Shown here: positions 15,386 to 23,595 of the stretch, one piece after another
How positions within the stretch are numbered: position 1 is the stretch's first letter
Layout of the letters: every line of letters begins with the position of its first letter
NCBI GenBank assembly: GCA_030622545.1
Contig: JAUXGA010000006.1
Location: 62,001 to 126,000, forward strand
Origin: a bacterium
Lineage (GTDB): Bacteria > Electryoneota > RPQS01 > DYHQ01
Length of the DNA stretch: 64,000 nt
Direction of reading: 5' to 3'
Notes under the pieces: generated by a model
What the model was told of the DNA's origin: nothing
The model's database searches: none
Seen by the model: only the letters and a program-made list of their open reading frames with translations
Made by a program: the position numbers and the translations under genes

Positions 15386-17083
15386 ATGGATAATTCGAAT
15401 CACATAACTCCAGAGCTATCCGTTCGCACAATCCCCGACCTGCTAACTCAGGCAGTCAGCATCTGGCCGGACCGCGACTATCTACTCACTCGCGACGGTC
15501 AGACAATGTCGTCCATGTCGTTTCGGAACGTGGCACGGACGGTGTCGGAGATTGCCGCCGGACTGAAAGAGACCGGACATGGACCGCATGACTGCATCGC
15601 GCTGTTGTCAGAAAACCGCCCGGAGTGGGTGCTTTGTTACCTGGCGGTGCTGTCCGCCGGCTGCATCGTGGTTCCCATTGACTCACTGATGACACCCGCG
15701 GAGATGTGCCATGTCATAAGCGAGTCCGGGTCGCGAACGGTGCTGTGCTCCAGCCGTATGGCTGCGCAGTTGAGCAAGGCTCCCGACGGTGCTCCGCCTC
15801 AGACTGAACTGCGCCTGATCGACCGAATCGAAGACGGAGACCTGCGCGGCCTTCCCCGTGGAACCTCCATAGTCAGTCTGGACATCCAGCCCACCGACAC
15901 CGCCGCTATCATTTTCACGTCCGGGACCATCGGCCACGCCAAGGGCGTCATGCTCTCGCACCGGAATCTCCTGTCGAACGTGGAGAGCTGCCGGCGCGCA
16001 TGCGAGGTGGTTCGCGGCGATAATTTCCTGCTGCTCCTGCCCCTGCATCATACGTTTTCCTCCACAGTTAACATGCTGGTGTCGCTGGCCTCGGGAACCC
16101 GGGCCACCTTTGCCACCAGCTACAAGTCCCGCGACATCGCGGACGATATTCGCTGTTCCGGCGTGACGGTGCTGGTCGGCGTGCCGCAGATTTTCGATAA
16201 CATGATGAACGGAATCCTGCGCAAAGTAGCGGCTTCCGGCCCGATGAAGCGCGAGCTCGTGCGAACACTGCTAACCGTCGCCGGAGCATCCAATCGTATC
16301 GGAGTCGATCTTGGCAAACCGCTGTTTCGCTCGCTGCGGAAGAAGGCCGGACTCGACTCGATTCGCCTGATGGTCTCCGGTGGAGCGGCATTATCTCCGG
16401 ATGTGAACCATTTTTTCCAGCGACTCGGCTTCCATCTGATTCAGGGCTACGGGCTAACCGAAACCAGCCCCGTACTCAGTGTGAATCGACCGCAGCGCAA
16501 CAGGATCGGCAGCGTCGGTCCCGCCGTGCCGGGAGTCGAACTTCGCATTGACGCGAGCGAAGGAAGCACGGTCGGAGAGATTTACGCCCGGGGAGCCAAC
16601 ATCATGCAGGGCTACTACCGGAATCCCGAAGAGACCGACCGCGTGCTTAGGAACGGCTGGTTTTACACCGGGGACGTCGGTTACCTCGATGACGACGGCT
16701 TCCTGTTCGTGCATGGTCGAATCAAGAATGTGGTGGTGACCGCCGCTGGCAAGAACGTGTACCCGGAGGAAATCGAGGCCCGCCTCAATCTGGATCCGTG
16801 CATCGAAGAGTCATTGGTGATGGGAGTGGAGCGACAAAAGGGACGTGGGGAAGAGTTGTGCGCGCTATTGAAAGTGGACGGCGAACACCTTGAATCCCTG
16901 AAGCAGAAGGGTGAGACAGTTGAAGCTGCGAGCCTGCTCGCCAACGTCGTCCGGCGATACAACGAGTCCTTACCAACCTACCGCCGCATCCGCGAGTGGA
17001 AACTCCAAGTGGACGATTTCGAGAAAACATCCACCCGCAAGATAAAACGGTTTCTGTATCGGGACGCGTTCATTCGGGATTGA
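15386..17083 (+). CDS. Long-chain acyl-CoA synthetase / AMP-dependent ligase (FadD-like)
   Basis: The protein activates a carboxylate with ATP to an acyl-adenylate and then an acyl-CoA. In 565 residues it shows the P-loop motif A3 (FTSGTIGHAKGVML, 177-190), the A5 motif GYGLTETSP and the A7/A8 region GWFYTGDVGYLDDDGF with GRIKNVVVTAAGKNVYP. The C-terminal lid follows. In A3 the usual T-T-G-x-P-K-G reads T-I-G-H-A-K-G; the Lys is kept. The length fits the fatty-acyl branch. The catalytic Lys normally near the C-terminus is likely the one in KTSTRKIKR. The substrate is not determined by sequence. Confidence 0.88.
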   Translation: MDNSNHITPELSVRTIPDLLTQAVSIWPDRDYLLTRDGQTMSSMSFRNVARTVSEIAAGLKETGHGPHDCIALLSENRPEWVLCYLAVLSAGCIVVPIDSLMTPAEMCHVISESGSRTVLCSSRMAAQLSKAPDGAPPQTELRLIDRIEDGDLRGLPRGTSIVSLDIQPTDTAAIIFTSGTIGHAKGVMLSHRNLLSNVESCRRACEVVRGDNFLLLLPLHHTFSSTVNMLVSLASGTRATFATSYKSRDIADDIRCSGVTVLVGVPQIFDNMMNGILRKVAASGPMKRELVRTLLTVAGASNRIGVDLGKPLFRSLRKKAGLDSIRLMVSGGAALSPDVNHFFQRLGFHLIQGYGLTETSPVLSVNRPQRNRIGSVGPAVPGVELRIDASEGSTVGEIYARGANIMQGYYRNPEETDRVLRNGWFYTGDVGYLDDDGFLFVHGRIKNVVVTAAGKNVYPEEIEARLNLDPCIEESLVMGVERQKGRGEELCALLKVDGEHLESLKQKGETVEAASLLANVVRRYNESLPTYRRIREWKLQVDDFEKTSTRKIKRFLYRDAFIRD

Positions 17084-17093
17084 GCCAATTCTC

Positions 17094-17162
17094 TGTAGGG
17101 GCTGACCCAAGTGTCTGCCCGCGATGCAAAGACGGGCGCACACGCGGGAGCGCCCCTACATG
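17094..17162. repeat. Dispersed intergenic repeat, copy 3
   Basis: The stretch is flanked by tgtaggggc and its inverted match gcgcccctaca and contains nested GC-rich arms (gtctgcccgc / gacgggcgc). Similar 'tgtaggg' ends occur in the copies near 23.4 kb and 55.9 kb. It lies between the convergent acyl-CoA synthetase and TolC genes and is non-coding. Confidence 0.5.
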
Positions 17163-17186
17163 TTTCCGCACGCGGGGGGAGATTTA

Positions 17187-17217
17187 AAAAGGGTGGCGCG
17201 TTTTGCGTCACCCTTTT
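17187..17217. terminator. Bidirectional rho-independent terminator
   Basis: Stem aaaagggtggcg pairs with cgtcaccctttt around a 7-base loop. There are A and T runs on both sides, so it can serve both convergent genes (acyl-CoA synthetase on plus, TolC-like on minus). Confidence 0.75.
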
Positions 17218-17222
17218 GATTT

Positions 17223-17262
17223 AACATTCCGGGCAGATCGGGGGATCTGCCTCGGCGACGAG
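17223..17262. repeat. Dispersed intergenic repeat, short form
   Basis: The stretch acattccgggc-agatcgggggatctgcct-cggcgacgagtagc has the same boundaries as 15338-15380 with a different internal hairpin (agatc/gatct). It lies directly after the stop of the TolC-like gene on the minus strand. Confidence 0.45.
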
Positions 17263-17265
17263 TAG

Positions 17266-18687
17266 CTATCGAAGCTTCTTGCCGACCGCAAGCTCTAGAG
17301 CAATCAGTTGGCTGTGGTATTCGAGAATCTTCGAGAGATTCTCTGTTTCGGTTTGAGCATACGTGAGTTGTGCGCTGCGCAAATTGAGCTGGGATGTTGC
17401 TCCAAGACGGTATCGCTCGCGTTCGAGTTCCAACGTCTTTTCGGCCAAGTCACGATTTTTCTCGGTGATGATGCTCTGGTCAAAAACCTTTTGCAAATTG
17501 TAATAAGCATCACGGACACCTTTTTCGATACTCAACCGCAACGCGCGCTCTTCTTCATACGCTTTGTCACGAGCAATGCGCGCCGCGACAACCGAAGATT
17601 CGCGACTAAAGCCATCGAACAGCGTCCAGTAAACCGAGAGCGAATAGGACGTATTGCGACTTCGCGGCGAAAGTGTAAACGATTCACTGGCACCTGATTG
17701 TTCCGAGCGCGAAAAAGTCACTCCGGCGGTCGCAGTGGGCAGATAACCGCTGTAGGTTTCCTTAACCGCGTCTTTCGAAATGCCCACGGACAGCTCAGCC
17801 ATTTGCAAATCCGTTCGATTCTGATACGCCGTCTCAACCAGACCATCCAAATCGAACTTGAGTGGTCCCATCATGGGAATTTCTTCCAGCGGAAAACTGC
17901 TTCTCAGGTTAATTCCGAGGAGTTCATTCAAATTCTCGCGGGCAGCCTGCAAATCGCGCGCGGCGCTGCTCGAATCATTCTCCGCTGACCCCACGTCAAT
18001 CTCCGCCTGCAAAACATCAAGCCGCGTGACCGTCCCAACCTCAAAACGTGCCGTTGCGAGTTCCAACATATCCCGGCGCTGTTCGAGGAGTTTCTGTGCC
18101 AGCATTACCATCTTCTCGCCTGTCAGGATAAGCACCACACTCTGCGCCACCGATTGGTCGAGAATCTTCTGGGTATTTAAAAGTGAGGCATCGTTGAGGT
18201 CTGCTGTTTTCCTCGCCTGCCGAAGCTGAAAAAGCCGCTGTCCGCCCTGAAAAATTGTCTCCTGTAGCGCAAGATACATCGAAGAGCTGCGGTTCTTCCC
18301 TTCCTCCGCCTCGAACGTATAGCTTTCAACCCGTCTGAGCACCTGCTGCGTATTCTCATCCCAGTACAGCACCGTATCCGAATAAGAAATCGGATATGTC
18401 GAAACCGAACCGTCCGGATTGATGAACGTCGGATAATAGAACTGATTCTCCGAGAATTGAAGTCCGACGGTTACAGTCGGCAGAAAGGCTCCGACTGCAT
18501 TCGCTTTCCCGATGCGATTGATTCGGGTATCAATGTCCGCCCGGCGAACATCGGGATTGTATTCAAGCGCGATGCGCTGCAGGCTATCGAGACTGAGAGG
18601 GATTGTTGATTGAATCAGCGGATTTCTTGCTTCACCAGCAAAAAGCAATCCGGGACAGAAAATGAGAACCGCGATAAGTTTTTTCAT
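17266..18687 (-). CDS. TolC-family outer membrane efflux protein
   Basis: The protein has 473 residues with an N-terminal signal peptide (MKKLIAVLIFCPGLLFAGEA). It is built as two repeated OEP domains (about 35-235 and 255-465) with long alpha-helical coiled coils. Typical signatures include LDVLQAEIDVGSAEND in the first repeat and QTETENLSKILEYHSQLIALE near the end. TolC-like proteins trimerise into an outer-membrane and periplasmic channel for efflux pumps or type I secretion. No membrane-fusion or inner-membrane pump gene is adjacent, so the partner is unknown. It converges with the acyl-CoA synthetase gene at a shared terminator. Confidence 0.88.
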   Translation of the reverse strand: MKKLIAVLIFCPGLLFAGEARNPLIQSTIPLSLDSLQRIALEYNPDVRRADIDTRINRIGKANAVGAFLPTVTVGLQFSENQFYYPTFINPDGSVSTYPISYSDTVLYWDENTQQVLRRVESYTFEAEEGKNRSSSMYLALQETIFQGGQRLFQLRQARKTADLNDASLLNTQKILDQSVAQSVVLILTGEKMVMLAQKLLEQRRDMLELATARFEVGTVTRLDVLQAEIDVGSAENDSSSAARDLQAARENLNELLGINLRSSFPLEEIPMMGPLKFDLDGLVETAYQNRTDLQMAELSVGISKDAVKETYSGYLPTATAGVTFSRSEQSGASESFTLSPRSRNTSYSLSVYWTLFDGFSRESSVVAARIARDKAYEEERALRLSIEKGVRDAYYNLQKVFDQSIITEKNRDLAEKTLELERERYRLGATSQLNLRSAQLTYAQTETENLSKILEYHSQLIALELAVGKKLR

Positions 18688-18731
18688 GAGTGTTTTCCAC
18701 GTGAAGCGTTGGGGATGATGCGATCATCCGG

Positions 18732-20198
18732 TTATTTTACCGACTCGCTGATGATTTTGTCTTTTATATCCAATAAATATGTGCGCGCCGCGTCGTATTC
18801 GTTGGGTATATCACCATCAAGGATTGCCTCCTCGATAGCCTTCTTTAACATTCCGACTAAAGGACCGGGCTCAAGGTTGCATAATTCCATGATTTCGTCC
18901 CCGCGAACCGGCGACTGAAACGCTCGAAGCTGGTCTTTTTCCAGAACTTCAGCCATTCGAGATACCATATAGTCAAAATCGGCAAGGTATCGCTTGACTT
19001 TCCTCGGATTAGCTGATGTGATATCCGCCCGGCAGAGGGTCAGCAATGCTTCCCTGTCCTCTCCGACCTGAATAATCAAGCGCCGGAGCGCGCTGTCGGT
19101 GACTTCTTCGTCGGTCAAGTTTATCGGGCGCATATGAAGCCGGACAAATTTCGCGGTTTTGTTCACAACATCCGAAGGCAGCCTCATACGGCGACCAATT
19201 GAAATCACCATGCGGGAGCCCACATCTTCGTGACCGTGAAATGTCCATCCTGATTCGGGATCAAAGCGCTTCACTTTCGGTTTGGCAATATCATGCACAA
19301 GAGCCGCAAACCGTACCACCGGATCCGGCGTCATTGCCGCAACATTATCCACGACAAGAAACGTGTGTTCCAGAACATCTTTATGATGATATTTGCCTTT
19401 TTGCTGTGTCCCCGCAAGCAGGCTGAGTTCCGGGAAGATGACATCCATCACGTGCGTGATATAGAGCAGGCGCAGACCAACAGAAGGCTTGGGTGTTTGC
19501 AGCATCTTCCAGAATTCGTCCGTGATACGCTCTTGACTGACAATCGAAAGTCGCTGCCGCATCGTGCCGATGGCTTCCAACGCTTTGCGTTCGATGCCGA
19601 AGCCGAGCTGGGAAGCGAAACGAATCGCCCGCATAATCCGCAACGGGTCTTCTGAAAAAGTGGTTTCCGGTTCTAAGGGAGTTCGCAGAATTTTGTCTTT
19701 CAAATCCTGCGTCCCATTGAGCATGTCCACCAGTTGCCCAAAATTGTCTTGATTGAGCCCGAAAGCCATCGCGTTGACAGTGAAATCGCGGCGAACCAAA
19801 TCCTCTTTCATCGAAGCGGCTTCAACAATCGGTTTGCGTGAATCGCTCCGGTATTGCTCGCGGCGTGCTCCGACAAAATCGAGCCGCCAGCCGCGATAGG
19901 GGATTATTACCGTGGAGAATTTCTCGAAGATAACGCTCCTGCGGACGTTCAGATCGCGACACGCCTCTTCAGCGAATTGTACAACATCTCCTAACACCAG
20001 AAAATCAATGTCTTTAGAAGGACGTTTCAAAAGTAAATCACGCACGTATCCGCCCACAGCAAAGACGCGAATCCCAAGCCTGTCCGCCGTTCCTGCGATA
20101 TGGTCAAGGATTCGCACCTTTCCCGGACGGATAATCACAGAACCGGGCGTTATTTCGTTTCGCTTTGTTCCAGTTTCTTTTGAGCTTTTTTCTGCCAT
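18732..20198 (-). CDS. cca: CCA-adding enzyme / tRNA nucleotidyltransferase with HD domain
   Basis: The enzyme adds or repairs the 3' CCA end of tRNA (poly(A) polymerase family). From the ATG at 20198 it has 488 residues. The nucleotidyltransferase head shows FAVGGYVRDLLL and the metal pair D63/D65 in SKDIDFLV. Motif RRDFTVNAMA, the SEDPLRIMRAIRFA motif, and an HD domain with HHKDVLEHT and VHDIAKPKV follow. An ATG at 20276 would add 26 residues and deepen the overlap with the upstream TPR gene; the shorter start still overlaps it by 49 bp. The tRNA-Pro in this window has no encoded CCA visible, consistent with need for this enzyme. Confidence 0.92.
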   Translation of the reverse strand: MAEKSSKETGTKRNEITPGSVIIRPGKVRILDHIAGTADRLGIRVFAVGGYVRDLLLKRPSKDIDFLVLGDVVQFAEEACRDLNVRRSVIFEKFSTVIIPYRGWRLDFVGARREQYRSDSRKPIVEAASMKEDLVRRDFTVNAMAFGLNQDNFGQLVDMLNGTQDLKDKILRTPLEPETTFSEDPLRIMRAIRFASQLGFGIERKALEAIGTMRQRLSIVSQERITDEFWKMLQTPKPSVGLRLLYITHVMDVIFPELSLLAGTQQKGKYHHKDVLEHTFLVVDNVAAMTPDPVVRFAALVHDIAKPKVKRFDPESGWTFHGHEDVGSRMVISIGRRMRLPSDVVNKTAKFVRLHMRPINLTDEEVTDSALRRLIIQVGEDREALLTLCRADITSANPRKVKRYLADFDYMVSRMAEVLEKDQLRAFQSPVRGDEIMELCNLEPGPLVGMLKKAIEEAILDGDIPNEYDAARTYLLDIKDKIISESVK

Positions 20199-21295
20199 TT
20201 CTCTAAACGTTGTAAATCCCGACTGCGACGCTGCCTCGCATCGTCTGTTAAAAATGCCGCAAGTCCCTCGCTGCAAAAGCGCACCACCGCTTCATTATCG
20301 CCGAGTTTCATCGCTGCTTCCGTCATTCGTTTATAGAGTCCCACCACATCATAGCCGTTGTTTCGGGATGAATTCAAATACTGATTTATCAGTTTCTTCG
20401 ACGAAACGATACACTCGCGATAGCGCCCCGAGCGAAACTGCAAAGCTATAAGCGGCCAAAGAAACGACCGCGCACCCGGGAAACGAGCGAGACCTTTCGC
20501 AATAAGCGATTCCGCTTCGGCATAGTTTCGTTCTTCTATTAAAAACCAAGTTAATGCACTCATCGCCGCATATCGGGAAAATCTCGACGAATCGATTGCC
20601 AACGTTAAATCAGCGTAGGCGGCTTTGCGAGACGGCAGAAAGGGCAGATTCGAAAGCACACCCGCATGTTGAGCGATTCCGTAGCGATACGCTCCGCGCC
20701 CTAGATAAGCGTCGTAGAAAGCCGGGTTTTTCTTCAGAACTTTCGAAAAGAAGGATTTAGCGCGCGTGAGTTGTTTCATCGCTGACCAGAAATCGCCTCG
20801 ACGACCAAGATAAAAGCCTCGCGTCGCGTGAATCGAGCCTTGCAGAAATTCCAACCAGACGCGTCTATCTCCTTCAACCGATATTATATGTTTATCACAG
20901 AATAAATTTGTCTTATCGCAATACGCAAAGAATTCCCCCTCACCTGTCGTATCCTCAAAATCCACCATCGCCGTGTACAGGATGATTGCTCGGGCGAACA
21001 ATCCTGCCGGCTCATCGGGAAAATCACGCTCCAAGGCTTCTTGGATTTCCAAAGCCGCTTCGTAGTGCGAGCCGGTCAGCGTGTCATAGAGCGCGGGAAA
21101 GGTGTCTATCGGATGAAGCGCCCAACCGACTACAGGCACGATGAAACAGAGTGCGACATATGAAGCAATTCTGAAAACGACAGAAAAGATGATATTCCCC
21201 TTGCGACAAAATATTTTTCCGGTAGTGCCGCACGGCAGTGCGCATAAAGGGTATTCCAGCAGCCAAAAGATACGGACACAATAAGTTAGAGTCAA
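20150..21295 (-). CDS. TPR-repeat protein, probably envelope-associated
   Basis: The protein is up to 381 residues; the true start may be one of several downstream codons. A hydrophobic segment (about residues 36-58, FSVVFRIASYVALCFIVPVV) looks like a signal peptide or anchor, and starting near residue 30 would place it properly. The rest is alpha-helical with TPR-like motifs, for example residues 225-340 with Y-A-E-A-E-S-L-I-A-K-G-L-A-R-F-P. The C-terminus is highly basic and overlaps the CCA enzyme gene by 49 bp. The function is unknown; TPR proteins scaffold complexes. Confidence 0.65.
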   Translation of the reverse strand: MTLTYCVRIFWLLEYPLCALPCGTTGKIFCRKGNIIFSVVFRIASYVALCFIVPVVGWALHPIDTFPALYDTLTGSHYEAALEIQEALERDFPDEPAGLFARAIILYTAMVDFEDTTGEGEFFAYCDKTNLFCDKHIISVEGDRRVWLEFLQGSIHATRGFYLGRRGDFWSAMKQLTRAKSFFSKVLKKNPAFYDAYLGRGAYRYGIAQHAGVLSNLPFLPSRKAAYADLTLAIDSSRFSRYAAMSALTWFLIEERNYAEAESLIAKGLARFPGARSFLWPLIALQFRSGRYRECIVSSKKLINQYLNSSRNNGYDVVGLYKRMTEAAMKLGDNEAVVRFCSEGLAAFLTDDARQRRSRDLQRLEKWQKKAQKKLEQSETK

Positions 21296-21325
21296 GCAGA
21301 AAGGCCTTATATTTTATTCTTTCAC

Positions 21326-21354
21326 TTGACATCTTGCCGCCATATCCGTATAAT
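21326..21354 (+). promoter_or_regulatory. Consensus sigma-70-type promoter
   Basis: TTGACA (21326-21331), a 17-bp spacer and TATAAT (21349-21354): both hexamers are perfect. Transcription would start near 21361, giving a leader of about 107 bp to the ATG at 21468. Confidence 0.8.
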
Positions 21355-21467
21355 GAACAAAATCATTCAGATTTGCACCGCAACAAAGCCAGTAAAATCC
21401 ATATCAAATATGTAGATAGGTCATTTTGGCACTATACCCTTTACAATCTAAGACTTGGAGGTCAGCG

Positions 21468-23381
21468 ATGAAACGGCACATGGGAATCGGGTTCTTCATT
21501 ATCGGCATCATGGCACTGACGGCCTTTGGCCAGTCCGAAATACCCGAGCCGAAAGGCACGCTTCTGTTTGAAGGAGCGAATGCTGTCGTCAAATATGATT
21601 GCACCCGTGTGGTCGCTCAAAACTCCGGCCATTTCGAGCAGGTCAATCATTACCGCGTTCACTTGCTAACAGAACGCGGCGTGCGCGAACATGCGCAGGA
21701 TTTCAACTTCTACTTCCTCGCCTATGACACGGTCGAGATTATTGATGCGCGCGTCCATCTGCCGAACGGCGAGGTCGTGATCGTATCCGAAGATGATATT
21801 AAGGATGTCCCTCTCCCGGCATTCGGTCCATTCTTTCTGGAAAATGTGCGAGAGAAAATTATCACGTTTCCTGCATTGCGTCCCGGCGCGGAAATCGAAG
21901 TTATCTCCAAAACCATTGCCAGAGAACCTCCGATTAATGACGTGTATGATTTCAATACGTCCTTTGAAAGTCAGGATCCTACCCAGACAAAGTTCGTGGA
22001 GATTGATGTTCCCATTGACATGAAACTCAAATGGAAAGCCCGCAACGGGGATGTTCCGTATCGCTCAGAACGGCACGGCGACCGAATGGTTCATCGATGG
22101 GAAGTCAACGATATTGCCCAGACGATTCCGGAGCCGGGTATGCCGCCGATGCCGGAAGTCTCGCGTCAGATTTTCGTATCGAATATGGAAAGCTGGGAAT
22201 TCATGTCTCGCTGGTACACAAAGCTCGCTTCTCCAAGCTACGTCCCGGATGAAGCCGTGATAGCGAAAGTCGCAGAACTGACTCAGAATCTCACGACAGA
22301 CGAAAAGAAAATCGCGGCCATTTTCTATTTTGTCTCCAACGATATTCGCTATGTGGAAACGAAATTATCCGGTCGTAAAGCAGGCTACAAGCCTGAACCC
22401 GCGGGCGTAACTTTTGCCAATCGCTATGGTGTATGCCGGGATAAAGCGGCGCTGATGGTATCGATGCTTCGCACCGCCGGGATTCCTTCGGACATCGTGC
22501 TGATGAATCCCGTTTGGAAGATTTTCGAGGACGTCCCTTCGCAGCAATTCAACCATGCTATCGTCGGAATTCCCGACAAGCAAACCGGCAAATACTGGTA
22601 CCTTGATCCGACGATCGAAAAGACGAAGGATTATCTGGCCGCGATGGAGCAGGATAAGGCGGTGTTGCCCTGCAATGAGAAAGGAGAACCTCTCGAATGG
22701 CTTCCGCTGATGCCGCCGGAGGATCATCTGTACCACATTCAGGCCCGCAGTGAACTGCATGATGACGGGCGCTATACGAGCCAGCTTGTGATTTCCACTC
22801 GCGGATTTCCGGACATGGTCATGCGCAATTTCATGCAAAGTATCCCTCCGGAACAGCGGGAAAATATTTTCAAGCAGATTGTACAGATGATTTCCACGAC
22901 GGCGCGTCTCGATAAATTTGAGGTCACTGATTTAATGGATTTCACGCAGAATGTCGTGATAACGCTTGATATAAGCGCGACGGATTACAGTGTCGAAGCG
23001 GGAGATTACCTGCTGTTCCAGATTCCGAATCAATCCAGCGGCCTTGATTTTCTGACCACCTACCTCCTGCGGGGAAGCGAACTGACGGAGCGGCGCTACC
23101 CGATGAAGGTGCTCTCCACTTTCGCTGTCCGCGCGGATGAAGAAGTCGTCTTCCCGAAGGGATATAGTGTAAAATCGGTGCCGGAGCCTCTGGAACGGGA
23201 TTTTCAAGATTTCCGGTTGGCGCGGAGATTTGATGTCGAGAAAAATCGGGTGAAAATGGAACGTCTGATGGAAACATCCGTCCTTGATATTTCACTTGAG
23301 AAATACCCTGATTTGCAGACGATGCTGAAAGAAGACGACGTTATGAGCAAAGGGCGAGTCATCCTGAAGAAAACGAGTTAG
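21468..23381 (+). CDS. Secreted DUF3857/transglutaminase-like protein, intact triad
   Basis: From the ATG at 21468, with GGAGG 7 bp upstream, the protein has 637 residues. An upstream ATG at 21426 lacks a ribosome binding site. It has a signal peptide (MKRHMGIGFFIIGIMALTAFG), a DUF3857 beta domain (about 35-230) and a transglutaminase core with a complete triad: C323 in RYGVCRDKA, H363 in FNHAIVG and D380 in YWYLDPT. A beta-rich C-terminal domain follows. Such proteins are common in Bacteroidetes and related phyla and are presumed periplasmic; substrates are unknown. A paralogue follows at 23596. Confidence 0.85.
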   Translation: MKRHMGIGFFIIGIMALTAFGQSEIPEPKGTLLFEGANAVVKYDCTRVVAQNSGHFEQVNHYRVHLLTERGVREHAQDFNFYFLAYDTVEIIDARVHLPNGEVVIVSEDDIKDVPLPAFGPFFLENVREKIITFPALRPGAEIEVISKTIAREPPINDVYDFNTSFESQDPTQTKFVEIDVPIDMKLKWKARNGDVPYRSERHGDRMVHRWEVNDIAQTIPEPGMPPMPEVSRQIFVSNMESWEFMSRWYTKLASPSYVPDEAVIAKVAELTQNLTTDEKKIAAIFYFVSNDIRYVETKLSGRKAGYKPEPAGVTFANRYGVCRDKAALMVSMLRTAGIPSDIVLMNPVWKIFEDVPSQQFNHAIVGIPDKQTGKYWYLDPTIEKTKDYLAAMEQDKAVLPCNEKGEPLEWLPLMPPEDHLYHIQARSELHDDGRYTSQLVISTRGFPDMVMRNFMQSIPPEQRENIFKQIVQMISTTARLDKFEVTDLMDFTQNVVITLDISATDYSVEAGDYLLFQIPNQSSGLDFLTTYLLRGSELTERRYPMKVLSTFAVRADEEVVFPKGYSVKSVPEPLERDFQDFRLARRFDVEKNRVKMERLMETSVLDISLEKYPDLQTMLKEDDVMSKGRVILKKTS

Positions 23382-23389
23382 CAAAAGAC

Positions 23390-23535
23390 GGACAAGGCAG
23401 ACCTTGTCCCTACACCCCGCCGCGGCATGCGTCCCCGCGTGCCCGGAATAGAGAACATTCCACTCGCCGAGCCGGGTTCAGCGCTCTCTTCTTGTTCCTT
23501 CACGAGGATATTATCGCGCGTAACCCGGCCGGAAT
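23390..23535. repeat. Dispersed intergenic repeat, copy 4 (largest)
   Basis: Contains gacaagg-caga-ccttgtc and then cctaca, which recurs inverted at 55881-55906. It also contains 23419-23446, the inverse of 228-254, and 23514-23535, identical to 314-335. The 214-bp gap between the two transglutaminase-like genes consists almost entirely of this material. Confidence 0.65.
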
Positions 23536-23595
23536 GAATGCAATATCTAAATCTGTTTTACCCTATGAAACATTTCCTTACAACATAAGGAGACT

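Noticed and set aside
22365-22838. Minus-strand frame opposite the first transglutaminase-like gene
   Set aside because: No signal or motif, and the plus-strand gene has the full catalytic triad and an RBS.
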